DNA from: Sideroxydans sp.
Lineage (GTDB): Bacteria; Pseudomonadota; Gammaproteobacteria; Burkholderiales; Gallionellaceae
Assembly (NCBI GenBank): GCA_027310725.1
Contig: DAIDAG010000059.1
Span: 62,001 to 126,000 of the forward strand
DNA length: 64,000 nucleotides
Direction: 5' to 3'
The notes under the pieces were generated by a model. It was given only the letters and a program-made list of their open reading frames with translations, was not told the DNA's origin and ran no database searches. Below, piece by piece: positions 44,869-53,918 of this stretch. Positions within the stretch are counted from its first letter, which is position 1, and each line of letters begins with the position of its first letter. The translations under genes and the position numbers were made by a program.

Positions 44869-46187
44869 TCTCCCTGAAACGACAACTTATCGTCTGGGCG
44901 CTCGGGCTTTTCACGGTAGTGGGATTGCTGGCGGGGGGGATCTCCTATCTGCTCGCGCTGCAGGATGCCAACGTGTTGCTCGACCACCAGCTGCTCCTGG
45001 TTGCCGGAAGTATCGACGAGGGCTCCCAGTTGCCCGCGATGCAGGCCAAATTCCTCGGCGAAAGCAGGGAAGAGCAGGAATCCGATTTTGTGATCCAGGT
45101 CTGGTACGGAAACGAAAAAGTACGCTCGTCCCACCCGGACTTCGACCTGTTGGAAGGGACTGCCACCGGCTATTCAAATATGTCGCTGCGCGGCCAACGA
45201 TGGAGGGCATACACCATCGTGTACCCAGATCGCACGGTGCAGGTTTCACAATCGCATGAGGTTCGCCGCAAGATCGCCACCAATGCGGCATTGCGTGCTT
45301 TGCTCCCCATTGCAGGGCTGTATTCGCTGTCATGGGTGCTAGTCGTATTCGGGATCGGCCGCATCTTCAAGCCGCTGGCCGAAGTGACCAAAGCGGCAAC
45401 GCAGCGCGATGCGTCCAGCCTGGATCCGCTCCCGATAGAACACATTCCGGCCGAGGTCGCTCCCTTGATTACCGAAATGAACGGCTTGATCCGGCGTGTC
45501 CGGGAAACGATAGACGCACAACGCCACTTCATGCTCGATGCGGCGCATGAACTGCGTACCCCGCTTGCCGCGCTGCAATTGCAGATCGAGAACCTGTCCC
45601 AGAGTCGCTCGCAGGACGATCTTGAAGCACGGATCGCAGAATTGAAATCGGGCATACAGCGTGCCTCGCATCTGGTCGGGCAATTGTTGCACATGGCCCG
45701 CTACGGGGCCGAAAAGCAGACGATCCGGACCGACTTGGATCTGGGGAAGCTCGTGAAGTCGTGTATCGCCGACTTCATTCCTATCGCCGAGAAGCGACGC
45801 ATCGATCTCGGCATGATCCACGATGAACCTGCGCTGATCCGGGCAAACGCGGGAGACCTTCGCATCCTGTTCAACAACCTTCTCGACAATGCCATTCGCT
45901 ACACGCCTGAAGGAGGACGTATCGACGTCAGCGTTGTCGTGGCGAACCGGAGGGCAAGCGTCGAGATACTGGATAACGGCCCCGGGATTCCCGAGGAACT
46001 ACTGCCGCGCGTGTTCGATCGCTTCTTCCGGGTCGGCGGCCACGAAATCGAAGGGAGCGGCATCGGGCTGGCCATCGTGAATGCGATCGCAAGCCAGGAG
46101 TCGGCGGAGATCAGGCTAAGCAACAGGCGGGACAGAAGCGGACTTCTTGCGTCAGTCTCATTCAATTTGTCCGCGGCACCGGCCTGA
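44865..46187 (+). CDS. sensor histidine kinase (QseC-like)
   Basis: This 440-residue kinase has two transmembrane helices (about residues 10-32 and 143-165) flanking a periplasmic domain of about 110 residues, then a HAMP-like linker. The HisKA motif FMLDAAHELRTPLAALQ carries the phospho-acceptor His. HATPase boxes are NNLLDNAIRYTPEGG, EILDNGPGIPEE and GSGIGLAIVNAI. The order regulator-kinase with a 4-nt overlap is that of QseBC/PmrAB systems. The ligand is unknown. Confidence 0.92.
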   Translation: MISLKRQLIVWALGLFTVVGLLAGGISYLLALQDANVLLDHQLLLVAGSIDEGSQLPAMQAKFLGESREEQESDFVIQVWYGNEKVRSSHPDFDLLEGTATGYSNMSLRGQRWRAYTIVYPDRTVQVSQSHEVRRKIATNAALRALLPIAGLYSLSWVLVVFGIGRIFKPLAEVTKAATQRDASSLDPLPIEHIPAEVAPLITEMNGLIRRVRETIDAQRHFMLDAAHELRTPLAALQLQIENLSQSRSQDDLEARIAELKSGIQRASHLVGQLLHMARYGAEKQTIRTDLDLGKLVKSCIADFIPIAEKRRIDLGMIHDEPALIRANAGDLRILFNNLLDNAIRYTPEGGRIDVSVVVANRRASVEILDNGPGIPEELLPRVFDRFFRVGGHEIEGSGIGLAIVNAIASQESAEIRLSNRRDRSGLLASVSFNLSAAPA

Positions 46188-46198
46188 TCGGACGGACT

Positions 46199-46393
46199 AA
46201 GGAAACGCCGATTAAGTCCGCCGTTCGTGGTGCACCCGCAAGTGGTAGGCCGTGGCTGTAAGGGGCCTTCGCCCCAACAGCACACGCACAGCTTGTCGAA
46301 CCATGAATGAACGACGACGCGCAATCAAGCAGATTGCGGAATCTGCCCTTCGACAAGCTCAGGGCGAACGGAGGACTTAATCGGCCTTTCCCT
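46199..46393. repeat. 195-bp element with terminal inverted repeats
   Basis: Ends AAGGAAACGCCGATTAAGTCC... (46199-46227) and ...GGACTTAATCGGCCTTTCCCT (46365-46393) are inverted with few mismatches over 29 bases. Inside are CCGTTCGTGGTG, CTTGTCGAACCATGAATGA, CTTCGACAAGCTCAGGGCGA and the hairpin GGGGCCTTCGCCCC. The same words recur at 56846-56957, so this is another dispersed repeat family. The remaining intergenic bases up to 46583 hold no gene. Confidence 0.75.
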
Positions 46394-46583
46394 GAATAAA
46401 AAATAAAGCACTTCAGCCGCTTGCACAGAATCATTCGACCGGATTACCGGCAAGTAAAGAAAGTGTCATAAATATTTCACCTTGATTTAAGTCTGCCTGC
46501 GTACTTTGCGCCCTCGCCAAGTCAGCCGTTGAGCAACTGCTTGATGCAAGCGCCGATTTAATATAATTTTTCAGGAGGAAGAG

Positions 46584-48776
46584 ATGCAAGTCAGCTTTGA
46601 ATTCAAGATGAAACACCTCACGCATTTGATATTGTGTGCAGCACTGGCAACCGCCGCGCAAGGCTCTTTCGCCGAGGATGTCGTCGATCTGGGTACGGTA
46701 CAGAACACGGCAGGTGCCGACAATTCCGCGACTGCGAAGGATTCCGCATCCTATCAGGCACCGACTAAAGGTTCCCTGGTTGCGACGCAGCCCCAGTCCG
46801 TGATCAGCCAGCATTTCATCCAGGAAAACGCGTCCGCCGCGTCCAATTTTTCTGACATCGTGAATATCGCGCCCAGCGTGTTCAGCGTCGACCCCAACGG
46901 CCCTGGCCTGATGGAAACGCAGAGCCTGACCATGCGCGGCTTCCAGAACGGCCAATACAACGTCACCTTCGACGGGATTCCCTGGGGCGACTCTAACGAC
47001 TTCACGCAACATACCACGTCCTATTTCATGCAGCAGGACATCGGCAACATCGTCGTCGATCGCGGTCCCGGCGACGCCAGCAATATCGGCAACGCCACCT
47101 TCGGCGGCACGATCGCCGTCAATTCCAAGGATCCGATGCAGGAAGCGAACACCAACCTTTACGCCTCTCTCGGCAGCTTCAATACGCGTCTGTTCGGCGC
47201 GCAACTGGATACCGGCGTCCTGAAGAATGACGGTGATGCCAGCGCGTTCGTCGATTACAAGAACCTGACCTCGGACGGCTACCTGACCAACGCCGGGCAA
47301 CGCCGCGAAAACATCTTCTTCAAATATTCCAGGCCGGTATCGGACAATACCGTGCTGACTTTCGTGACGATGCAGAACAAGCTGCACCAGAACGTGGCCC
47401 TGGGCACGACCGCAGCCAACATTCAAAAATACGGCCCGAATTTCGGGCTGAACAACGATCCGACCAGCCAGGACTATTTCGGATATAACTACGACAACAT
47501 CACTTCCGATTTCGAATACCTCGACCTGAAATCCCAGCAGGGTGATCTGGCAATAGACAACAAGCTATATACCTATGCCTACTACCACGACGGCTTTAAT
47601 GGAGCAGATCCCGGCCTTGGCCAACCGAACGGCACAAGCTACGGCCCGAACAATGTACCCGGACAGATGATGACCATGAACTACAGGTCTGTCGGCGACA
47701 TGCTGCGCATGTCCGAGGCGATGGGAGCAGGCAAACTGGACTTCGGCTTCTGGGTCGATTACCAGACCAACAACCGCTGGCAAAAGGAAGTCGACTACAC
47801 ATTGGGCGGCGCACTTGATCTCGCCGCCGGCAAGGTTGGCGCGATGGACCGCAACATGAGAGACACCCTGACCACCATCCAGCCCTATGTGCAGTATGAG
47901 TGGAAAGCGACGGACGCCCTGACCGTGACACCGGGCCTGAAGTACGTATCCTTTAACCGCACCATCGATGCGGCCGTGAATCAGGGAGCGACCAACGCCC
48001 CGTTGAATTCATCGCAGACATGGACCAAGGCATTGCCCACATTGACCGCCCATTACATGATCCAACCGGAGTGGTCGGCTTATGCGCAATATGCCCAGGG
48101 CATGCTGGCGCCGAACATCAACGCGTTCTATCCGGCCGGTGGCACGACCGCGACGATTCCTTCGCAACTGTCCCCCGAGCAATCGACGAACTACCAGCTC
48201 GGCACGACCTGGGCCAGCAAGCGCCTGACCCTGTCCGGCGATGTCTATTTGGTCGACTTTTCCAACCAGAACACCGGCACGCCTTGCGGAATCTACACCT
48301 GCTATAACAACACGGGCGGCGTGAAATACAACGGCGTTGAGGGCGAAGGCACTTATGTTCTGGGTTCGGGTATGAGCCTCTACGGCAACTATGCCATCAA
48401 CAACTACTCGATGAGCACCGCTGGCGGGACATTGCAGAATGTGCCCAAGAATACGGCGACCGCAGGCCTGATCTACAACCAGGGGCCGGCTTATGCTTCC
48501 CTGATCGCGAAGGAAGTCGGGCAGCGCTACAGCGGTGTGGACGTCAATGGCAATGCGATCCCGTTTGCGAGCTACACCATCGTGAACTTCGCATCGAGCT
48601 ACACGTTCAGCAAGGACGACGGCCTGGGCAAGAACACCAAGGTCGGATTCCAGATCAACAACCTGTTGAACAAAAATAACATCTTTGCATCGTTTGCCAA
48701 TGATGCAAACGGCAACCCGATGTTCTACACGATACCGACGCGCAGCTTCATGGTGTCGTTGTCGGCAGATATGTAA
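46584..48776 (+). CDS. TonB-dependent outer-membrane receptor
   Basis: This 730-residue TonB-dependent receptor has a signal peptide (HLTHLILCAALATAAQGSFA) and a plug domain with typical motifs (VATQPQSVISQHFI, FSDIVNIAPSVFS, SLTMRGFQNGQYNVTFDGIPW, NIVVDRGPGDASNIGNATFGGTIAV). The large beta-barrel ends in an aromatic-poor RSFMVSLSADM. A strong ribosome-binding site (AGGAGG at 46573) precedes the ATG. Dedicated exbB, exbD and tonB genes follow. The substrate is not evident from the sequence. The downstream phosphoesterase makes an organophosphate or metal complex possible, which is inference. Confidence 0.93.
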   Translation: MQVSFEFKMKHLTHLILCAALATAAQGSFAEDVVDLGTVQNTAGADNSATAKDSASYQAPTKGSLVATQPQSVISQHFIQENASAASNFSDIVNIAPSVFSVDPNGPGLMETQSLTMRGFQNGQYNVTFDGIPWGDSNDFTQHTTSYFMQQDIGNIVVDRGPGDASNIGNATFGGTIAVNSKDPMQEANTNLYASLGSFNTRLFGAQLDTGVLKNDGDASAFVDYKNLTSDGYLTNAGQRRENIFFKYSRPVSDNTVLTFVTMQNKLHQNVALGTTAANIQKYGPNFGLNNDPTSQDYFGYNYDNITSDFEYLDLKSQQGDLAIDNKLYTYAYYHDGFNGADPGLGQPNGTSYGPNNVPGQMMTMNYRSVGDMLRMSEAMGAGKLDFGFWVDYQTNNRWQKEVDYTLGGALDLAAGKVGAMDRNMRDTLTTIQPYVQYEWKATDALTVTPGLKYVSFNRTIDAAVNQGATNAPLNSSQTWTKALPTLTAHYMIQPEWSAYAQYAQGMLAPNINAFYPAGGTTATIPSQLSPEQSTNYQLGTTWASKRLTLSGDVYLVDFSNQNTGTPCGIYTCYNNTGGVKYNGVEGEGTYVLGSGMSLYGNYAINNYSMSTAGGTLQNVPKNTATAGLIYNQGPAYASLIAKEVGQRYSGVDVNGNAIPFASYTIVNFASSYTFSKDDGLGKNTKVGFQINNLLNKNNIFASFANDANGNPMFYTIPTRSFMVSLSADM

Positions 48777-48798
48777 TTACTTTCCGACCAACCAAGCC

Positions 48799-48821
48799 AT
48801 GGGGGAGCTTGTCTCCCCCAT
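48799..48821 (+). promoter_or_regulatory. strong hairpin between receptor and exbB genes
   Basis: ATGGGGGAG-CTTGT-CTCCCCCAT forms a perfect 9-bp stem 22 bases after the receptor stop and 17 bases before the exbB ATG. It is followed only by ATTACCAATTT, not a full T-run. It probably stabilises the receptor message or attenuates transcription so that exbB is made in lower amount. Confidence 0.6.
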
Positions 48822-48837
48822 TACCAATTTAGAGATC

Positions 48838-49509
48838 ATGAATATTTCACACATACTTGAACTTGCAAACGACTCCGGCGGCACGCTGTACCTGATGCTG
48901 CTGCTGTTGCTGATCGCGCTCACCGTGATCATCGAGCGCACCCGCTACCTTTCCAACATGCAGCATGGCGGCGAGCAACTGATCGCGATGCTGAAGGAAG
49001 GGGCGAACAAGGCGACGCTGGCCCTGCCCGAAATGCTCGCGCAACTGCCGCATGCGAACCTGTTTGTTACGCTGCAGAACGAGCCGGTCAGCAATGCGGA
49101 CCGCGCCACGCTCGACGGCCATCTGGAAGAGGCGATCATGCACGAGGTGCCCACGCTCGACCGTTCCCTGTGGATGCTCGATACCGTGATCACGCTGGCG
49201 CCGCTGCTGGGTCTGTTCGGTACCATCGTCGGCATGTTCAACGCGTTCCACGCGCTGGGCGACGTCCAGAACGACGCCACGCAAGTGACGGGCGGCATCG
49301 CCGAGGCGCTGATCGCCACGGCATCCGGCCTGTTCATCGCGATGATCGGCCTGGTGTTCTTCAATGCCCTGAATACCCGGGTGCGCATCATTCTGCACCA
49401 GCTGGAAACGATCAAGATCATGCTGCTGAACCGTCACGACCAGTTCAGGACCCAGGCGGCACCGACGCGCTGTGCGGTCGAAGTGCTTCACACGCAGGCG
49501 AGGGCATGA
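48838..49509 (+). CDS. exbB: ExbB-like proton channel protein
   Basis: This 223-residue MotA/TolQ/ExbB family protein, with ExbD, uses the proton gradient to energise TonB. It has three transmembrane helices (about residues 15-34, 120-145 and 160-185). The conserved LLGLFGTIVGMFNAF motif lies in the second helix and GGIAEALIATASGLFIAMIGLVFFN spans the third. The start MNISHILELANDSGG sits 17 bases after the hairpin. It is followed after one base by exbD. Confidence 0.93.
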   Translation: MNISHILELANDSGGTLYLMLLLLLIALTVIIERTRYLSNMQHGGEQLIAMLKEGANKATLALPEMLAQLPHANLFVTLQNEPVSNADRATLDGHLEEAIMHEVPTLDRSLWMLDTVITLAPLLGLFGTIVGMFNAFHALGDVQNDATQVTGGIAEALIATASGLFIAMIGLVFFNALNTRVRIILHQLETIKIMLLNRHDQFRTQAAPTRCAVEVLHTQARA

Positions 49510-49510
49510 G

Positions 49511-49909
49511 ATGAGGTATCTGGAAACACGCAAGGCCAGGATAGAGATCATTCCGATGATCGACATCATGCTATTCCTGCTGGTCTTCTTTGCGATGCTC
49601 ACGTTGCGCATGATTCCGAGCTCCGGGCATGTGACCCGGCTGCCGACGAGCTCGACCGCCGTCGCGATCCCGCACCCGAAGCTGCTGGTCGAGATCAATC
49701 CCGACGGATCGTTGCAGGTGGAAAACCGTACCCTGACGCCCGCGCAATTGACCGAACTCCTGCACCAGCGCGACAGCAGCAAGACCGCGGTGACGATCGC
49801 CGGCAGCGATACCTCGTCGCTGCAGCAGGTCATGACCGTCATCGACGCGATCAAGGCGGGCGGCGCGACCGAGGTCGGCCTCGCTACCCGCACCACTGCG
49901 GGCAGATAG
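49511..49909 (+). CDS. exbD: ExbD-like biopolymer transport protein
   Basis: This 132-residue protein has one transmembrane helix (about residues 14-34) carrying the essential aspartate in IEIIPMIDIMLFLLVFF, followed by a periplasmic domain with the TPAQLTELLHQ and VMTVIDAIKAGGATEVGLAT elements of ExbD/TolR. It lies one base after exbB and three bases before tonB. Confidence 0.93.
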   Translation: MRYLETRKARIEIIPMIDIMLFLLVFFAMLTLRMIPSSGHVTRLPTSSTAVAIPHPKLLVEINPDGSLQVENRTLTPAQLTELLHQRDSSKTAVTIAGSDTSSLQQVMTVIDAIKAGGATEVGLATRTTAGR

Positions 49910-49912
49910 ATC

Positions 49913-50530
49913 GTGGCGAACAGTCGTGATCAATTTCAGGCCCTGGGGCTGGCAGCCGCGATCGAGTTTGCGCTGCTGGCAGGCGCGGCGTTTGCCCTGA
50001 CCAGCACGTCCTCGATGAAGCCCGTGCTGTCCGGTTCCGAGACCATCTCGCTGGTGAGCGAAGACCAGCCGCCGCTTGTTCCGAAGCCCAAGCCGCAAGT
50101 GCAACCTCAACCCAAGGCGCAGCCAAAACCGCAAGCGGTGCCCGAAGAGCCCAAGCCGGAATTGCCGCAGGTCGCAGAGGCGCAGGCAAATGCATTTACC
50201 GAACCCACTCCTCCACCGCCGCCGGTAGCGGTGGCAGGCAATGCCGAACCCAGCGCAGAATATGCGGCGAAGGTCCGGGCTGCGGTGCAGGCTGCGCAGT
50301 TCCTGCCTCCTGCCGCGTACAGCCTGCACTACACGGGGCGGGTGAAGGTGGAGTTCCACATGCGCGACAAGGTGCCCAGTGCAGTCCGCTTGCTGGTTGG
50401 CAGCGGTATAGGCATGATAGACCGGGTCGCGTTGCAATCCGTACAGAACGCGAAGTATCCGGAGCCCCCGCCCGAGATCCAGGGCAGCGACCACGTCTAC
50501 CAGGTCTGGGTCGAATTCAGCCGCGAATAA
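49913..50530 (+). CDS. tonB: TonB family energy transducer
   Basis: This 205-residue TonB protein begins with GTG three bases after the exbD stop. An N-terminal membrane anchor (about residues 11-30) is followed by a proline-rich periplasmic spacer (PPLVPKPKPQVQPQPKAQPK... up to about 105). The C-terminal TonB domain has LHYTGRVKVEFHMRDKVPSAVRLLVGSGIGMIDRVALQSVQNAKYPEPP. It couples the ExbB/ExbD motor to the receptor encoded upstream. Confidence 0.93.
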   Translation: MANSRDQFQALGLAAAIEFALLAGAAFALTSTSSMKPVLSGSETISLVSEDQPPLVPKPKPQVQPQPKAQPKPQAVPEEPKPELPQVAEAQANAFTEPTPPPPPVAVAGNAEPSAEYAAKVRAAVQAAQFLPPAAYSLHYTGRVKVEFHMRDKVPSAVRLLVGSGIGMIDRVALQSVQNAKYPEPPPEIQGSDHVYQVWVEFSRE

Positions 50531-50566
50531 CGGGTCACCGGCAATCTAAACTCATTGGAAGGTTTC

Positions 50567-51988
50567 ATGTTCAGGCTATCCGGCATTTCATTCTGCCGTT
50601 CGCTATCCATGCTCGCGGCTGCGGGTCTGCTGTCCGCTTGCGCGGCGATCGATGGGCAGATTCCGGTTCCGGTGCACACAGCCTATGTCGTGATGGGAGA
50701 GAACGGTACAGCGGTTGCACGGATGCTGACGACGGATGCGCAGTGTCCGGTTATCCGGTTCGACGGCCGCGAAGCAACGATGGACCTGCGCGCAGCGCCC
50801 GAATCAATGCCGTTGCGTCCCACGATATCGGCGCCGGCCGATTCGAAGGCATCGGACTTCCCGATCCGCGTTTGCGAGAAATCGATTCCACCCGGTACAT
50901 TGAAGGCGGACATCGGTGATATTGCATTACCGTTGCCCGCACCGGAGAGCAAACGGATCGTCGTGATCGGCGACACGGGTTGCCGCCTGAAGAAAAGCGA
51001 AGCTGCCTATCAGGCCTGCAACGATGCGAATCAATATCCGTTCGCAAAAGTGACAGCGGTTGCCGCGAACTGGAAACCGGACCTGGTGATCCATGTGGGC
51101 GATTTTCAATACCGGGAAAATGAATGTCCTGCCGGCAATACGGGATGCGCGGGCAGCCCGTGGGGTTACGGCTGGGATGCATGGCAGGCCGATTTCTTTC
51201 AGCCTGCGGCAGCGTTGCTGAAAGCGGCGCCCTGGGTGATGGTCCGCGGCAATCACGAATCCTGCACACGCGCCGGCCAGGGCTGGTGGCGCATGATCGA
51301 TCCGCGCCCCTTGCTGCCGGGACGCGATTGCAACGACGCAGCCAACGACGCGACGGGCGACTACAGCGATCCCTATGCGGTTCCGCTCGGCGGTGATGCG
51401 CAATTGATCGTGCTGGACACTTCAAATACTTCCTCGGGTGTGATCCCCGCGGGAGACATCCGCCAGATCAAATATCGCGATATGTATGGCAAGCTTGAGA
51501 AGCTGTCGCAGCAGGCGTCTTACAACATTGTCGCGAACCATCATCCGATACTCGGCTTCTTTGCCAGCCAGGACAAGCAAGGCAAGGTGACATTGTGGCC
51601 CGGCAATCAGGGTCTGCAATCCGTGTTCGGCGCCATCGATCCGCTGATCATGCCGCAGCGCATCAACGCATTGCTTTCTGGCCATGTGCATATGTGGCAG
51701 GAAGTCAGCTTCTCCAGTCCGCACCCGACGCAGCTTATCGCGGGATTTTCGGGAACCATGGAAGACTTGGTGCCGCTGCCAGCCGAGCTTCCGCGCGGCG
51801 CCACACCGGCACCGGGTGCCGTGGTAGAACGCCATAGTTCATGGGCAGGCGGTTTCGGCTTCATGACGATGGAACGCACAGGCACCAACCAGTGGGAAGT
51901 CGGGGTGTGGGATACTGCCGGACATCAGGTCAATTCCTGCCGCGTGGATGGCAGGCATTCCGCCTGCGACCTTACGCAGATCAAATAG
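50567..51988 (+). CDS. metallophosphoesterase, predicted lipoprotein
   Basis: This 473-residue calcineurin-like phosphoesterase has a lipoprotein signal (SMLAAAGLLSACA). The five-part metal-binding signature is visible in order: VVIGDTGCR (GDxx), VIHVGDFQYREN (GDxxY), MVRGNHESC (GNHE), VANHHPILGF and LSGHVHMW (GHxH). Two metals and a phosphomonoester or diester substrate are expected. The ATG at 50567 has GGAAGG in front; a TTG four codons earlier is less likely. It follows tonB by 36 bases and may degrade a phosphorylated ligand outside the inner membrane before or after uptake. Confidence 0.88.
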   Translation: MFRLSGISFCRSLSMLAAAGLLSACAAIDGQIPVPVHTAYVVMGENGTAVARMLTTDAQCPVIRFDGREATMDLRAAPESMPLRPTISAPADSKASDFPIRVCEKSIPPGTLKADIGDIALPLPAPESKRIVVIGDTGCRLKKSEAAYQACNDANQYPFAKVTAVAANWKPDLVIHVGDFQYRENECPAGNTGCAGSPWGYGWDAWQADFFQPAAALLKAAPWVMVRGNHESCTRAGQGWWRMIDPRPLLPGRDCNDAANDATGDYSDPYAVPLGGDAQLIVLDTSNTSSGVIPAGDIRQIKYRDMYGKLEKLSQQASYNIVANHHPILGFFASQDKQGKVTLWPGNQGLQSVFGAIDPLIMPQRINALLSGHVHMWQEVSFSSPHPTQLIAGFSGTMEDLVPLPAELPRGATPAPGAVVERHSSWAGGFGFMTMERTGTNQWEVGVWDTAGHQVNSCRVDGRHSACDLTQIK

Positions 51989-52028
51989 CATTCCAATTTT
52001 TAATAAGAAATTTTCTTTGGAAAACATT

Positions 52029-53078
52029 ATGCATATCAAGATGCTGATTCGAACTATTTTCATTATTTGCCTTTTGGGCAGTCATTCCGCCCAGTCGGCT
52101 CAAACCGCTGCAAATGTCGAATTCAAACTGGTCAATCGCTACCATGTTGGCGGCGATGGAAAATGGGATCTGCTCGCTTTTGATGCACAGCGTCATCGTC
52201 TGTTTGTCAGCAGGACCACCCATGTTCAGGTTGTTGATGCGGACTCAGGAAAGGTAATTGGAGAAATTCCCGGTACTGACGGCGTGCATGGCATTGCACT
52301 CGCGGATGATTTGAATACGGGATTTACCAGTAACGGCAAAAGCAATTCCGTCACGGCATTCGATCTGGTCACGCTGAAGGTCATTGCAACCATCAATATT
52401 GCCGGCTTGAATCCGGATGTGATTCTTTACGACCCGAAGTCAAAGCATATATTCACCTTCAATGGTCGTTCGGCTAACGCCACAGTAATTGATGCGTTAT
52501 CGCTCAAGGAAATCGCTACGATTGCTTTGCCCGGGAAGCCGGAGCTCGCAGTCAGCGACAATGCGGGCAAGGTATATGTGAATATCGAAGATAAAAATGA
52601 AATCGCTGTTATTGATAGTGACTCCGACAAGGTTCTCGGTAATTACACGTTGGGCAATGGAGTCGAGCCTACCGGGTTGGCGATCGATCTTCAGCATGAG
52701 CGGCTGTTCTCGGTTTGCGCCAACAGAAAAATGGTCATACTGGATTCTGTAACCGGAAGAATTGTCTCGGAGGTCGACATTGGAGAAGGCCCCGACTCGG
52801 CCGCATTTGACCAAGACCTGGGAATCGCTTTCAGCTCGAATGGTGACGGAACATTGACTGTAGTCAAAGAAGATGATCCGGACCATTTTTCCGTAATGAA
52901 AAATATCAAGACGCAAAAGGGAGCGCGGACCATGGCTTATGATGCGATCAACCATCGTGCCTATCTCGTGACGGCTTCATTTGGCAAAACTCCGCCTGCA
53001 TCGGCGGAGCAGCCAAAGCCGAGGCCGACAATCATTCCGGACAGTTTCGTTGTGCTGGTCGTTTCATCGTATCCTTGA
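52029..53078 (+). CDS. YncE-like YVTN beta-propeller protein
   Basis: This 349-residue secreted protein has a signal peptide (LIRTIFIICLLGSHSAQSA). The mature protein is a seven-bladed YVTN-type beta-propeller: repeated units such as RLFVSRTTHVQVVDADSGKV, NSVTAFDLVTLKVIATI, ATVIDALSLKEIATI, EIAVIDSDSDKVLGN and RKMVILDSVTGRIVSEV. YncE-type proteins are periplasmic and often linked to metal-responsive genes. Lower GC and a 40-base gap separate it from the phosphoesterase gene. Its function here is unknown. Confidence 0.87.
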   Translation: MHIKMLIRTIFIICLLGSHSAQSAQTAANVEFKLVNRYHVGGDGKWDLLAFDAQRHRLFVSRTTHVQVVDADSGKVIGEIPGTDGVHGIALADDLNTGFTSNGKSNSVTAFDLVTLKVIATINIAGLNPDVILYDPKSKHIFTFNGRSANATVIDALSLKEIATIALPGKPELAVSDNAGKVYVNIEDKNEIAVIDSDSDKVLGNYTLGNGVEPTGLAIDLQHERLFSVCANRKMVILDSVTGRIVSEVDIGEGPDSAAFDQDLGIAFSSNGDGTLTVVKEDDPDHFSVMKNIKTQKGARTMAYDAINHRAYLVTASFGKTPPASAEQPKPRPTIIPDSFVVLVVSSYP

Positions 53079-53112
53079 CGTATCCAGAGTCAATTAACTG
53101 TGCTGAACCCCC

Positions 53113-53874
53113 ATGAATAATTCCGCTGAACACACACTGAGCAAGGTCCCGGAAGTCACCCTGATCTTCTGGATCATCAAGATCGCCGCCACGACATTGG
53201 GCGAAACCGGTGGCGATGCGGTATCCATGTCTATGAACCTGGGCTACCTCATCGGGACCGCAATCTTCGCTGCGATCTTTCTGCTTGCCGTGGTCGCGCA
53301 GATCAGGGCGAAGCGCTTTCACCCCTTTCTGTACTGGGTGACCATCATCGCCACGACAACCGTCGGGACGACCCTGGCAGACTTTGCGGACCGTTCGCTC
53401 GGGATCGGATATGCAGGCGGATCGACTCTGCTGTTTGCGCTCTTGATGGGTTCACTGGCTGTCTGGTACAGGTCGCTCGGATCCGTTTCGGTCGAGACAG
53501 TGAGCACTCCGAAAGTGGAGATGTTCTATTGGATAACGATCATGTTCTCCCAGACCCTGGGTACCGCGCTGGGTGACTGGACGGCCGACACAGCCGGGCT
53601 CGGATACGGAGGCGGGGCGATCATCTTCAGCGTCCTGCTGGGCATGGTCGTCGCTGCCTACTACTGGACAAGTATCTCCCGGACTGTGCTGTTCTGGGCT
53701 GCGTTCATTCTTACCCGGCCTTTGGGTGCCGTCGTGGGTGATTTTCTCGACAAACCGCTGGATGCGGGTGGCCTTGCACTGAGTCGGTATTCAGCCTCGG
53801 CAGTGCTGCTGGCGATCATTGTCGCCTGCATCCTGATCTTTCCCCAGCGGGCCGGGAAAACATCCGGGCATTGA
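53113..53874 (+). CDS. COG4705-type membrane protein with four internal repeats
   Basis: This 253-residue inner-membrane protein consists of four homologous units, each with two hydrophobic stretches. Each unit carries a W-x5-T-x-LG-x4-D pattern: TTLGETGGD, TTVGTTLAD, QTLGTALGD and RPLGAVVGD. Three units continue with a GLGY- or NLGY-like turn. An acidic residue at the end of each motif is retained four times, suggesting a pore or binding site with fourfold pseudo-symmetry. The family is uncharacterised. It follows the propeller gene by 34 bases. Confidence 0.82.
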   Translation: MNNSAEHTLSKVPEVTLIFWIIKIAATTLGETGGDAVSMSMNLGYLIGTAIFAAIFLLAVVAQIRAKRFHPFLYWVTIIATTTVGTTLADFADRSLGIGYAGGSTLLFALLMGSLAVWYRSLGSVSVETVSTPKVEMFYWITIMFSQTLGTALGDWTADTAGLGYGGGAIIFSVLLGMVVAAYYWTSISRTVLFWAAFILTRPLGAVVGDFLDKPLDAGGLALSRYSASAVLLAIIVACILIFPQRAGKTSGH

Positions 53875-53918
53875 TACAGGGATGGGTGGTTCGATGCATT
53901 TCGTTATTTGAGTATCAG

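Noticed and set aside
46541-46574. Sigma-70 promoter TTGATG...TATAAT before the TonB receptor
   Set aside because: The spacing is only 15 bp, and the start of transcription would fall in the Shine-Dalgarno sequence, leaving almost no leader.
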